From contig NC_088308.1 of assembly GCF_910592395.1 (NCBI RefSeq), forward strand, positions 14,897,501-14,961,500: 64,000 bases of DNA, written 5' to 3'. Below are positions 22,364 through 34,654 of this stretch, piece by piece. The stretch's first letter is position 1. Each line of letters starts with the position of its first letter. Made by a program: the position numbers and the translations under genes. Source of the DNA: Lineus longissimus (lineage: Eukaryota > Nemertea > Pilidiophora > Heteronemertea > Lineidae). A model generated the notes under the pieces. The model was not told the DNA's origin. It did not search any database and saw nothing but the letters and a program-made list of their open reading frames with translations.

Positions 22364-24585
22364 CTCTAACCCCGGATCTATAAGACCAGAAGACACCGCC
22401 CAGAATAGGTTGATTCATATTCATTCCAAATTGAATGGTCACTCCCGATTAATACTGATTGGAGCACATTCCTCTGGACACGGCCAATAGCCTAAGAATA
22501 TGGTGTGCTGTGAACAAGGTGCGTTGGTACGCCTGTATGGAATGAACATGAAGACTCGCGTGTCCAATAACCTTTCTTTTATTCAATGAGAACAATAAGG
22601 CAGGGTAAGCAACATCAAATCTAGGCCCTGTGATTCATACATCGTTTAATCAGCGACATAGAGAATTAAGGGTAGAATGCCAGAAAGTAATGTCGATGAA
22701 TTTTTAAGACATCCTCTTCAACGTAATGAGTATAAAGTTAAGACAGATCCAACTTACATAATGAGTTACAGGTTGGGACAAATGAATAAGAAGCCCTCAT
22801 ATGATCGAACTCGGACTTAAGTCAGTTTTAGTCTTGACCTTGAACAACAAGTTCTTCATCCATATCTAGAAACTGAAGTTCATCGTTCTCCTGAGCCTCC
22901 TCTTCCACGTCACCGAATAGCAGTGGTCCTGCATCAATGTCCCGAGGACGAAACGCTGCCTCAAAACCGTTAATGACAACTCGGGCATCAACTGCATCCC
23001 ATGCCTGGCTTATGATGTTTACCACATCAAGTAATGTGATTGGAGGACACCCTCCATCATTGTCAGTGTTAGCTGTTTTCCAGGTTTTCCACAGCTGCTT
23101 TGCGTGCGATTTAAAAGATTTCATCACTGCCACATCTAGCGGTTGAGCAATTGATGTACACCCAGCCGGTACGAAGTCAATGATGCCGCCCATTTCCATC
23201 ATTCCATTTCCAAATATTTCGGTCCTGTGAACTCAATATCTGTCAACAACTATGAGAAACTGTTCGCAGTTTTCTGTTTCCACATATGGTCTAAAAACTG
23301 CATCGATCCAATGCACAATAGTTTCTGTCTTCATCCATCCTGATTGAGATGAGGTTACTCGAACATTCTGAGGCAAGTCATTCTCGAGGAGGGCATCCAA
23401 CTGCCTTACGAACCCACGCCTTGGAAATGTCACATGGGCAGGCAGTTTGCCACCCGTGGCAGTGATGCACAGCGAGACAGTGCATCCAAGTTTGGGGTTT
23501 GATCGAGAAGTCCTGATATCGACTGATTTCGTTCCTTTGTTTTCACAGCTGTCGAGTGGACGACAGTCCAGCAGAAGGAAGGTTTGGTCCATGTTAAAGA
23601 TTAACTGAAAACCGATGTAGAATTCATCAATCGTCTCAGCAATTCCATTTTTGAACGCTTCTACTAGCTGCAATGCATCAGCCGGGATCGTAGTTGCATT
23701 TTTGTTCGATTTTCGCAATGTAATGGCCTTTCGCTTCATGAAGTCACACACCCATCCATTGGAGGCATGGAAATCATGGCGCGTGGGTTTAGCCTCCACA
23801 ATGTCGTTGCGTCTTTGGTCGTCGATATTATTCCACCAATTTGCAAACAGTTCTAGTGCTTTTTCTTGTAGATCCTGAACGGATACCGGCAAGCGTGTGG
23901 CCCTTAACCCCGCAAACAACTCATGTAGCTCGTTTTCAACCTCAACCCACGTTCCTATAAGTTTCACTTTTATCTTTCGTGATTTTCCATAATTTTCTTC
24001 CGCTGCTAGTACGAGCTCATTCCGGTCCCATTTCCGAAATGTTTCAACCGGAATTCGGTAATGATCGGCAAATTCCTTGCTGCTCGCGACAGTACCATTT
24101 TCAAGCGCCTCGTCCAGATCTCGAAGGTACGCTAGTTTTTCGTGTGCACTGTAACTTCGCCGTCTCTTTCTCAAAGCCTGTGCAGCTTGGGCCTGCATCT
24201 TGTCATGTAAAGATAACCCGAACCTGACAACAACATTAGAAGAAGAGCTCACAGGACTACAAAAGACAACACGCAATTGCAAATTGTTACGGCAATGCAC
24301 AATAGGAGTGTCATCGGTAACTGTCAATTTTAAGATTGCTATAGACTTCATATTCTGATTATACTCATAATTTACCTGACAGTAGGCCTATAACTCGGAC
24401 GAAGAGTGAAATCAACATGCCACTGGTCAAACCTTCTATTTACAAAGATTCAGGCCCTTTGCTCAGCTCATGACATTTCCCATTGGCCAACCTTCATAAA
24501 AGGTATGGTAATAAAATGAATAATAATCAGTGGGCCTGAGCTTAGTCAATTTATATTGTCTGGTCTTATAGATCCGGGGTAAGAG
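22364..24585. mobile_element. pogo/Tigger-type DNA transposon, 2222 bp, nearly complete
   Basis: Inverted ends: CTCTAACCCCGGATCTATAA... on the left and ...TTATAGATCCGGGGTAAGAG on the right, 27 bp with one mismatch. TA flanks both ends (22362-22363 and 24586-24587), the Tc1/mariner-superfamily target duplication. The transposase is on minus inside. Confidence 0.95.
22828..24198 (-). pseudogene. pogo/Tigger transposase, full length with one in-frame TGA
   Basis: Catalyses TA-targeted cut-and-paste transposition. The ATG at 24198 (AAGATGC context) begins MQAQAAQALRKRRRSYS. An N-terminal helix-turn-helix (KLAYLRDLDE...FRKWDRNE) is followed by a CENP-B-type HTH (FHASNGWVCDFMKRKAITLR). The DDE_1 catalytic core has FNMDQT (first Asp), LIVVDRY (second) and AQPLDVAVMKSF (third, DDD type). 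The acidic tail ends DMDEELVVQGQD. A TGA at 23233-23235 lies between VVDRY and VHRTEIFG; the frame is otherwise open for about 457 codons. In relatives a Ser/Asn-like residue and then H stand here, so the stop removes the third Asp. It looks recently inactivated. Confidence 0.92.
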
Positions 24586-26379
24586 TATATACGCCCGCCG
24601 CACGCCATTCTTACATAGTCATGGAAATGACTTTAAAAGTAGTCCTCTGCTGGCAATGACCATAGTGCCACCATAAGTTGCAATGGAATAGCTAAGGCTT
24701 TTGCCAGTTATCAAGCAGAAACGAAATTGAAGATGGCTGCCATTGCCCCAATGAGACACTTCAGAAAACCGGAGACACTCATTATGGAAGGGAAGCATCC
24801 TGTAGTGACTGTCAATGAACCAAGCTGGTTTAAATGGAAGAGCCCAGGTAACATGGAAGAGCTTAGAATGGAAAGGAAGCGTACTCCAGTGGTGAAAAGG
24901 TACCACGGAAAATTGGAATCAAATGGCAAAAGCATTTGACAGTTACTTAGAGCAGAAACGAAATTCAAGATGGCTGCCATGGCGGCCATGTTTAAAAATC
25001 GACGACACTAACTTTAAAAAGGAACTGTACCTTAATGACTCCAAATAAACAACAAAGAAAAATTGGGGTCAATCGCCCAATAGTCCAGGAGATAAGACAC
25101 CTTTATTTATGTTTTGAGTTACGCAATCTTGACTAGGTGTTTCTGGAGTAGAATTGTCTGCTGAATCCAATGAATTGTCCTGGGAACATTGCGCTCACCT
25201 TGGAATGATTTAGTGGTAGATGAAATGAGACATGGAGGATAAATTCGCTTTTTAATATAACAAAATGTGGCACTATCAATGACCTCTATAGTGGCCAAAT
25301 CGAGAATCATAATAGACCAAAATTCTGTGTCAGAGGTTATCTGACCTAGCAAGTCATGTGTACTGTGTTTCAAGTTGTTGGCCGTAGCGGTTAAGAAATG
25401 TGCCACTGTTACACCCAAACACCCATTTTTAGCCACTTGACCCCTTCGACCTTGAAGAGTACGTCGAAAAGTCATACGACAGGTTATGTATTCTTGCTTG
25501 GAGTACCTACCAAAAAATATTATTGAAAACAACAACAACTCAAAAGATGTTCAGTTATATCACGATAAACTCACGACACGACTCTCAGTCTTGTGGGGAA
25601 CCACTACTGCTTTGTCTCCATAACCACGGGCATTTCCGATCCTCTAACATGTACGGCGACGCACATGATAAAACATGAAACCCTGTATGAATGCTGGCCG
25701 GCCAGGCTCTTGTCCCATATAGCGATTCATGTTACTACTTTATAAATATAAACTTTGTCTCAAATAAAACTCCCGAATTAAAACGTACCAACACCAACAT
25801 CAACTGAACACCGACTGTCCAAACTAGTCTCCATAAAAACACCTCCTCTCCCACTGCGCATGCACCAGTACACAAAGCTTTGTTATTATCAAACTCATCC
25901 TTTTTTTCCCTTTATTTTTATTGAGGAAAGGTGCAAACCAACAAACTCCAAATTCCATAAACCTAAAAACTGTGTGTCAAAACGTCAATCTAAATGAAAA
26001 GTAAATCAGTAAAAGTTTTCTTCAGTCAATCCTAGAGAAAGAAACTTCAAATAAAAAATGTCCTGTCTGAATATCGCACTCTCTCTTCACTCTTCAATTC
26101 TACTACACTATAATGTCCTCATCAGCTTAAGTCATGATGCCCCTCCTTTTTTCAACGACTGCAAACTGCAAACTGACTTTCTGATTTTGTCCACTCCACT
26201 GTTTTAATATGCTTCTCTACAAGTTGTTCCTTTATGACAGCTACATCCAATCACATCCTCTTCTCTGAAAACTCCTTTGTTGAAAATATAGCATCGCACA
26301 ACGACTTGCAATCTACTCTACAGGCTATTTCTAAGAATTATTTGGGATCCGCTTTTCCTGTAGTAATCTCAGCTTAAAG
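24586..26379. other. Repeat remnants, no recognised gene
   Basis: Two related segments (around 24714-24745 and 24950-24990) share CAGAAACGAAATT-AAGATGGCTGCC. A decayed core repeat (GGCCAAATCGAGAATCA, AAGAAATGTGCCACTGTTACA) is at 25190-25530. 25560-26379 is AT-rich with no coding signal I can assign. Confidence 0.5.
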
Positions 26380-26884
26380 AGGAGCCAGAAAACCCCCATG
26401 TCAATTCCATCTGCTAAAGCCATTGTTTCCATTGACAGAGTGCTTCTCACAACTCTCCTTAATTTTTTAGCTTCACCAGAGAGGATTTACTTTTCCACCT
26501 ACTCCAAACAGGAAAATTACTTGTGCTCCCTGGGACCCTCCATCCTACAGATTACCCAAAGAAGAATCAGTGTAGATCATTAAGTAATGTTCTCCTTCTA
26601 TTTTCTGGAACCCAAGACTCATCTTGTCAGTTTTGACTCTCTTAACAGCTTTGTTCACATCAATCAAATCTTGTACAGTTCCACACTTAATTCTCCCAGC
26701 TAGGTAGGTCGTCACGACCTACTTAGCTGGTCTAGTTTGCCTCGATATCCAAAGAAGTTGGCCAACTCTCGACCTCATTTCTGTTCTCTCTCCCTCTGTC
26801 AAAAAGCTGTCCTTCTCCATGCTTCATGCTTTGCTTATTTCTATGGGTTGTATGTTCTCTCCACACTTGTATTATAATGAAACT

Positions 26885-27269
26885 CTGTAGAAAAGGAGAC
26901 AAGAATATCAATTATGGTTAGACGAAGTTTAATTGGTCTCCTGCAGCATGATCTCTATACAATATAATACAATACAATACAATATATATACAATTGCATT
27001 AACGGATTCACATGGTGATATAAAAGCTAGCTACAGATTGTACATGTCAACATTAGATAAGCTAAATACAACCCGAGAAGTATTTGGGCAGCAGGCATAT
27101 AGTTTCTAGACTTAAATTAAGTACATGTATGACGCGTCATGAGAGCTAAAGGTGTGGTGAAATATAACCAATGAAAATTGTGGTAAAAAGTTCGCTTACC
27201 TGTAGAAAAGGAGACAAGAATGTCAATTATGGTTAGACGAAGTTTAATTAGTCTCCTGCAGCATTATCT
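26885..27269. repeat. Pair of ~70-bp direct repeats inside the copia interruption
   Basis: CTGTAGAAAAGGAGACAAGA... through CTCCTGCAGCAT occurs at 26885-26954 and again at 27200-27269 with two or three mismatches, 315 bp apart. They lie in the ~960 bp that separate copia RT from RNase H. They could be short LTR-like ends or a local duplication. Confidence 0.7.
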
Positions 27270-28446
27270 GACGATTCCGCCTGGGTCAAGATGTTATAAA
27301 GCAGGCCTAGACCACCCCCGGAGCCAATCAAAATGCTCGAACCACGAACGATATCCTGTGACCCTCCATAGGATGACCAATCGACGTCCTCCACATTTGG
27401 ACGGTTGGAAAAGGGACATTTTTGGCTGGACCCTGTCGTGCCTAGACGCGAACTTAAGAATGTATATAACTTGTAAATCGGACGGTCTCGTTAATCTGAA
27501 CGTGCCGTTTTTAATAAAATGTTGACCGGTCCCTAGGGTTTGTTTGGGTACGTAGTATTTAATTAATGATCGTGGCAGTGAGATTTGATTGATCTTTGCC
27601 GAAGCGGATGATTAATCCAGAGTTACACCGATCTTCGAAATGCTCAAATAAATGACGTGCCATTGTCCAGTCTATGATGACAGGGAGTTATGTCATTAAA
27701 AGAGAGTGAAGTGGACGTTCACATTCAGGCGAGTTACTGGACGTGTCCTAGACAATATTGTTTAGCTTAAATTGGTGAAAAGTAGTTTCGTAAACATTGA
27801 TAAGCATACCTAATAATCTGGACAGTTCTATGAATTAGTAAGAAAATTTGTTAAAGGTTGTACAAAATAAATCGTAAAAAAAGTTCTAAAATACGCTAAA
27901 TAATACTTGTTCTGATTTATCGTGATGACCTTCTCTGAAGAGTTTATTTCCAACATGACATAACAAAAAGACTCCTTCTTTTCTCTCTCAACTAAAAAAC
28001 TTTCCCTCACCTTTTCTAGCGCTCCATATTCGAATCCATCAACACCTGCCCATATGAAATCATCCACATGTCACACCAGTAGACCATCAAAATGACCATT
28101 TCTCCTCCATATGAACACTGCCATTTCTCCTCCATATGAACACTGCTGGGTCCACTTTTGACATCTGCGCACCAAGACCAATCATCACAGACTTAAAGGA
28201 TAGGGGTCATATAAAGGACCAGACGGCTAAACACAACAACTTTACTTTGTCCATAATCTAAACATTATTATATTCCACCTGTAAAATAATTGGGCCCATA
28301 ATATATATAGAAATAGTAAAAATCCTGCTCTTATTAGCTAATTTTTTCACGATATGGACGGCGGCCATTTTGTCATATTTATGAATGAGTAGAGCGTGAT
28401 GTCACAGACGCAATCAGCTGTTCGAACAATAACGAATGACAGCGAA

Positions 28447-28671
28447 ATGACAGATGACAGTTCTTCAATTTCTTCGGGTTCTTCGTCGATGTCAGGCAAT
28501 GAATCCTTCAACTCTGCCGATGACAACCGTGCATCGGCAGGAGAATGAGTAGGCCTAGCTCCCTATGCGTTTGAGCCTGAGTACACACCCGAAGAGCTGG
28601 CTGAATGTGATCTTGATGGTGGTGTGGCTGCCATTGAGCTTGAAGATGACGTGCCACCATTGCATGCGTGA
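28447..28671 (+). pseudogene. Short serine/acid-rich frame with a PYxFEP motif, in the insert within copia RT
   Basis: The ATG at 28447 opens MTDDSSSISSGSSSMSGNES. After one TGA (28546-28548) the same frame reads GLAPYAFEPEYTPEELAECD and stops at 28669-28671. A Ser-rich start followed by PY-x-FEP resembles the N-terminus of P2X7-intracellular-domain-like proteins common in aquatic invertebrates and fish. The Cys-rich domain expected downstream is not here. It lies on the strand opposite to the copia remnant. Tentative. Confidence 0.3.
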
Positions 28672-30858
28672 CGTCATCAGAGAGGGAAATTTGAATCAAA
28701 ATGGACGTCTTCAAAGGCAGTAATAAAAGCATGATTTTTCGCCGTTTCTATTTCTGTATTAACTTAAATTTTCAACTAGGTCGTTTCTGAATGCCCATGG
28801 AGCACAGAAAGGTGGAAATGCTGTGGTTATTGCAATCACGGAATTTAGATAACCCCTATCCTTCAACCGTTTCATACAACTGCAGCGATGCATCTGCTAG
28901 CCCATACACACACTTGTTCAATAACCAGAGTTTCTTTCCTTCGTTTGCTTCTATTGGTGGTTTCAAATATATACCTTCCTCTCCATGACATGTCCTTGAA
29001 GAAATGCCGTCTTAATATCTATTGTCCTTGGTTTCCATCCATACTGTGCCATTACAGACAATACCATATTAAGAGCTTCACTCGAGGCAGTTGGAGAATC
29101 TTTCCGAATACTGCCATCATTCATTTCTTCAAATCCTCTAGCAACGAGACGAGCCTTCTCCACCAGTTCTGCTCCTTTCTCTTTCATTGTACATTGAGTC
29201 GATCTAACCTTCTGTCCCACGTTTTCTACGGTCTGGTAAACTCCATTCCTTTTCCAGCTCTCTAACTCATCCTTCTTTGCCTCTATAAAAACATCCTCTT
29301 TTACCATCAGGACATCCAGTTCTTGTATGTCTTCAACTGGCAAGTCCACTACTTTCAACTCATCAAGAGCTTCTGTGCTAACTGATTTAGTCATTGTTTT
29401 AACATTCTCATCTTGACACCCGATGTTATATCAATGTTTATTCTTTCCTGTGCTTTTCCTGGCTATACTCAGCACTGTACCCAACTGCATTCCCTCACCT
29501 TCGGATACTCGAAACTCAATGTGCTGTCCTGATTTCAAACTTGGAATGACTCCTTCCCTATTTACATTGATACCTCTGCACATTTCTTCCGCTGGTCTGT
29601 GGATGTTGTCTGAAAGATTTGCTGTATCATCTTCTTGAACCCCAACTGAGCCTTCAACTTCAGCTGTGTCTGTTTGTATGTCCTCTCGTTTATCTTCTAC
29701 CCCACTGGTTTCACCTCTGTTGTTGTCTACAACTTGTTTTTCTTCTACAACAGTCCGTTCCTGGCCATCTGTCATGTCTGTACACCTTTCTTCTTCTACC
29801 ATGGCTGACAAATCCTTCAGTTTCTTCAGCCTACAAACATTGACTTGTATCAACTGGGCACCGTGCCTTACAAAAACCACAACCCCGTATTGGCCAATCA
29901 CCCTTCTGGGACCTCTCCACTGGTTCTTGTCTGGACGTTTGTAATAAACTTTTTCCCCTGGACTGTAGACTTAATCCCTGCTATACCTTGTCTGCTTCCT
30001 CCAAGCTCTTCGGATTCTTTCTGATGACTCCATTTCTGTAAAAGCTCTCTTAGCTTTGTGCAAGTTGGTAATGTGTTCTGCTAACTTTCCAGCTACTGTT
30101 ATATCTTCCAATGCTGGTAGTTTGTCATTGATCAAGCAAGGCAATTTAGGTTTTTTTTCCGAATACAAGTTCGTATGCACTATAACCGTGCATGCTGCCA
30201 AGAAAGTTCTTAGCCATTATCGCCCATTGTACAGCAAGTTCCCATCTACTGTTGCTATCATACCTTACTTTCTTGACTGTCTCTGACAAGGTTAGGTTGT
30301 GTCTTTCACACAGGCCATTACTCCAAGGACTGTACACTGCTGTGGTCAACTCTATACCAAATATGTTTGCCATTTTCTTCATAACCTAGTTCTCAAATTC
30401 CCCACCACTGTCACTTGATCCTGATAACATGCCCTGCAGTGAATCTCGTAAACATGTCAATCATATGGAATAACCACACATTCAGTTCAAGCTGATGCAA
30501 ATCCATTGCTATAGTTTCATTCTATTCACTGGCCATCGGTAAGGCCACTGCTGGCCTGCAGACAGTCTTCGAAAACACGGCACAAACTTTACACTTCCCA
30601 ACAACACTTTCAATTTCTTTGTACAGCTCCTGGTCTTTGATACCAGCATCTGATACCAATTTCTTCAATCTATCTTCAGATGCATGACCAAACTGTCTAT
30701 ATATATCTTTTCTGCAATCCATCCGATTTCCTACTTGTCCTCAGTATCAACCACTTTTAGCACCTGATGTACCATCTCATTATCTGTTTGCGATTTTTTT
30801 GACAAATCTACACAATAGTGTCTAGTTGACGTATGTTCTGAATTGACTATATTTCCAA

Positions 30859-31900
30859 ACAAGAGGCCCAAGGGCCTGGCGCTCAGCTGGATGACCTAAT
30901 GACATAGGACTGAGGGTGTAAAGTAGTAAATATCGGCTTTATACTACTGTTTGAAGGTCAAGAGAACATGTTATACCACTAAAATTTCCAATGCAGAGCT
31001 GCCAGCTGGATGAAATATGATTGAACTAATCAGCCATGGTATGTAAATATTACAGGAGGCAACGGAATATATCCCTAGTTCAGTATGTTGTATCGGTAGC
31101 TTTACAGAAAAGAAGTGTCAGAGAGGATGAGACTTCTCCATGGACAACTGTGGTATGTCCAGGCTGGGTTGTACAGCACAAGGGTACAAAATGCTGTCTG
31201 TAATTGAGAGGTATCCTGATTTAACAGAGGTCAAAATAAATAGAAATGACCAGTTTGGGACTAGCACAACTTTCTTTTTTTTTTAATAAGGTAGAGATTA
31301 CAGGAGTAAACAAAATTAATTTTATTGAGAGAAATTGACCTGTCCTGCAGGTGATTGGAATTTACAATACAAAGGGTCGTTTTTCATGACATTGTGCTCT
31401 ACTGCGTATTCCTAGTCATAGTGAGTCGATCTGGAACCAATCTATCCTTGGCGCAGACAGGTTCAAATTGGCTATATCTTGAATAGATCGAATTGCGATG
31501 AAAATCTAATGCAATAAAGGAGCAATATCGAAGAGACAAATTAATCAAACCAATTGTCCACAGACTCGGACCCTGAAATGGCACGATGTATGCGTGCATA
31601 TAAAAGTATATCAATTGGTCCCATAGAGATGATGAGGCAATGTCAATATGCCTTGTTCCTTAGTCAGCAATATGCCCCTTTTTATACGGAGAAGAAGGAG
31701 AACCCAGATAGGCCTTCACATGTCGGCTTCTAAATGGCTCGAACCAACTGTACTATCACTACTATAACTTTAAAATGCGTGCTCCTCCTACATGTAGCAA
31801 TGTCTCGGCCAAAAAGGCACTTAGTCGACAGGCAAGCTAGATGTTCAGCACCGTGAGCAGCTCCTTGGTAAGGCCATGTCAGGTTCCGCGCGCCTCATCA
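30859..31900 (+). repeat. Type-A Helentron/pearl-like 5' end, right limit unknown
   Basis: ACAAGAGGCCCAAGGGCC plus TGGCGCTCAGCTG abuts the copia pre-integrase region. No matching hairpin/CTAA end was found downstream, so the extent is a guess. Confidence 0.45.
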
Positions 31901-33779
31901 GATACATCAAGTATTGAAAGCTGTGGTGAGCTGAGCACATAAAAGACCATGGTCACCTTAATTTGAAAATCCCTTCATAATCAAGGGCTACCTCTGACTA
32001 AAACAGCACAATAGACCACCAATTTGATCCAGCTCCTAACTGCGGGAAAACCCAAGTCCAGCAACCAAAAGTACCAAAAATACATTTTTGTTTACATTTG
32101 AACTGCACACATGCGTTTGTTTACAATTTCATTTCCCGCGAAATCTCGAAAATCAGGTGACCTGCAATCGTGGATTGAAAATAACATTCACCTCGGTTCA
32201 GCAGGTCAGCAGGTATACCGGCTGTTCCAATCATCCCCCTACAGCCAGCCGTTCAAAAGGTAATGTTATTCACCCCACAGGGAGTGCAAGTAATTGATTA
32301 AGCCCCTGCATAACTTAACAGCAATGGCTTGGCTTCTGCGAGTGGTAAGGAGAATTGACAGTTTTTTTATGGGAGTAACATTATTGTGTTGCTTAAAACG
32401 TCTACTTTTTACTCATGTAAGAATCGTAGTACTAATAATAACTTCAACTTATTTTCCAGTTATGATAACACAACTCGCATCTTCATGATCATGATCTTTC
32501 TCAAACTAACTGAATGACCTAATCGCCTTGGACGCACAACCTAACCACATATCAATCCGCCCCGACGATCGACACATCCATTCGATTCGATAACCCTCGA
32601 TAAAGTTTGATAAATAAACTAGAACTGAGATTTCACAGGAGCACCTGTGAATTCATGACTCCAGGGTTGTTTTGAGGGCGATATTGTAAGAGTTGGTCTT
32701 GAGCATGGGGACGTGAAGGTCCGTGTGTGGCACCTGGGGAGAGAAGACTAGTTGAACGATGGGATCATGGAGGTATAAATAATTATTTATACCTCCATGA
32801 TGGGATCTGACACGGACACTACTATTGATCTCATTATATGAATACCATTTAATTACAAAAAGGTGAAAACAGATCATATCATATTCCTTGGCATAAATTG
32901 AAATAGGAGTGCGGGAACAAGGTTTTTTAGCAGGAGGAAAGCGAGAACATTTTGCGCCGTCGTATTCCGATTTGGCTGGTTAGTGGTGAAATCTGCTTTT
33001 AATTTTGCAAATTAACATATTCGTTTTTCTAGTTCTAACGTTGTCTGAATTAAAGATGCTTTCCCAATGCTTGACTGGTCTGGCAAGAGACATTGCCAGG
33101 AAAACGTGACGTCATTTTGGCCATTCTTCTTACCGCACGCCCTCCCTCTCCGTAAAAGTTCCTGACATGGTGTGAAGTGGGAGGGCGCACAATGGGAACC
33201 ACACTGCCGCGATGTTAATAGTTTCTATTTATAGAATTCAGCGGCAGAGATTTTAGGCACGGAAAAAGTGGATTAACTCGGCTAATCTCAATGGATTTTA
33301 CCCAGGAATGTTTTCAAGGCGAGAGAAACATCTGATTTAAGTACTGCGCTTATTAGATTTCATGTTCAGGCCGAAGATTGGCCTAAAACGTGGACGAAAA
33401 GAGTGCATTATCGAGTGTTGGAGAGGTCACGTGATTGGACGAGAAACCTGAACAAAGTTTTCGTGCTTTTAGCTGTCAACATCAAGGCTATAATATACTC
33501 CTGCAGAATAGTAGAACTAATAGAACTAATTTCCGAAGTTTCCAATAGTTTGAACACAAATCAGAACATCACCCATCAGCTGGACTCAGATCTGCATAAA
33601 TTACGATAAATAATGAGGTCGTCGCTTCAATTTCGCAAAGAAAGTTGACTCCATTCGAAGGTTGTTTTGACCAAATTCTGTTGAACTCATCGTTATGAGG
33701 GCATTTGAACACATTCTCGTTGATCTTTTCTATAAACGTGTGAAGTTTCGTACCAAAATACGTTTCCGTAAAGGCTTAA
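31901..33779. other. No recognised gene; repeat fragments
   Basis: A ~75-bp piece (32362-32432, TTTATGGGAGTAACATTATT...) recurs at 62219-62289. A 36-bp perfect palindrome lies at 32765-32800. Short arms CGCCCTCCC / GGGAGGGCG flank 33138-33186. The 68-codon frame at 33403 matches nothing known. Confidence 0.5.
32765..32800. repeat. Perfect 36-bp palindrome
   Basis: TCATGGAGGTATAAATAA is followed at once by its exact reverse complement, with no spacer. ATGGGATC lies just left (overlapping the arm) and again just right. Confidence 0.95.
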
Positions 33780-34380
33780 AAAAGAAAAATTTGTCACTTA
33801 CAAAATCATCGCTCCGGTAGAAATAAAAAGGTCACCGCCATTTTCTTGATGATAGTACTCCAGGTAACCTCGGCGGGAAATGTAAAGCGGGGTCATCCGG
33901 GGTCAAACAACAGTTTTGCTCACTACCGCCAACTGGTGATATAAATCGACACTAATCTATTTTAAATCAAAACTTCTGTATCATGAAGACCTTTTCAACT
34001 TTATTTCAAGCTTTTATCTGCTGGAATAGAGCGTCAAAAAATTGTTTTTTCATTTACGCATTTTGCCTCCTGGGGAGCTGAATTTGAGTCGAATCGCCCA
34101 AATTTTTTTCCGTAAGCAACATTTTCTGCGGTGTTTATAAGCAAGACTAGATTTGAAGTGCCTCAGTTGTATGATTACAAAATGCCCAACTTTGTCTACA
34201 GATGGCTAGATGGAAGGATGGAAGGACGGACACCAATCGAATAGCTATTTGACTAGCTCCGCTGACTAATCCGTCTTTGACCATACACATACCTCATATG
34301 ACATATGACATATGACATATGATGACAATGACATCAAGCGTGTCTGAAAAGCAAAGAACCACAGGATTAAAACTGAGGTG
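33780..34380 (+). repeat. Type-A element 3' half with terminal hairpin deleted
   Basis: 33790-34090 is homologous to 9129-9560, and 34108-34380 to 3902-4291 (about 95% by eye), including the GGAT/GGAA tract and CCAATCGAATAGCTATTTGA. Relative to 3902-4291, a ~98-bp segment is missing at the shared ACT, removing the hairpin and CTAA end. The homology runs on through the CATATGA repeats to AAACTGAGGTG at 34380. Confidence 0.8.
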
Positions 34381-34432
34381 ACTTGCTTTTACAAAAAGGT
34401 CTCCCCTCAGGAGGCAAGACCCTTTTTTCTAC

Positions 34433-34582
34433 CTTTTCTTTGCGCATCTTTTTCTCTTTAGCCAAAATCTTTTTCTCAGCAGCTTCTGTTCGGGGTATGC
34501 CCTTGTTTTTGCCCTGCCTTGTCACTGTTACCCAGCCATATTCATCTGGCACACCATCCATTGTCTTCTCATGTTCTTCTAC
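34433..34582 (-). CDS. RRP7A: RRP7 (RRP7A-like) internal exon
   Basis: Ribosomal RNA processing protein 7, a nucleolar small-subunit processome factor. The exon is exactly 50 codons, phase 0 to phase 0, with acceptor TTGTTGTTGCAG (ending 34583) and donor AAAAG|GTAG (34432-34431). It encodes VEEHEKTMDGVPDEYGWVTV, then TRQGKNKGIPRTEAAEKKIL and a Lys-rich end. GVPDE.GWV.VTR.G....PRTEAA is the signature of the RRP7 C-terminal domain. The preceding exon at 60655-60755 also ends in phase 0. The final exon (the N-F-Y...LRKKFEEDK region of the family) was not found in the window and probably lies at lower coordinates outside it. Confidence 0.92.
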
Positions 34583-34654
34583 CTGCAACAACAAACCACT
34601 GTTTGATCACATTTGAACAAAATCACAATGTCAACACCTTCCAAGTTAAAGCCC

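Larger units (their letters stand above)
26380..30858 (-). pseudogene. Ty1/copia-type LTR retrotransposon polyprotein remnant, multiply interrupted
   Basis: Blocks in copia order on minus: pre-integrase zinc region with SKKSQTDNEMVHQVL and FGHAS...CKVC (30840-30522); integrase core end with SPWSNGLCERHN (30382-30146); linker with FVRHGAQLIQVNVCRL (29901-29431); RT start with KARLVARGFEE and DIKTAFLQG (29394-28963); LLNKCVYGLADAS in a shifted frame (about 28975-28870); the RT catalytic block VDDFIWAG (28067-27828); and RNase H pieces with RSRVGQLLWISRQTRP and YTDSSLG (26830-26390). Stops and shifts separate several blocks. Foreign sequence lies at about 26870-27830 and 28085-28780. The 5' side is cut at 30859 by a Helentron-like end. 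No LTRs identified. Confidence 0.88.

Noticed and set aside
23233-23235. TGA in the pogo transposase as a selenocysteine codon
   Set aside because: No reason for Sec at this position in DDE transposases; a nonsense mutation is simpler.
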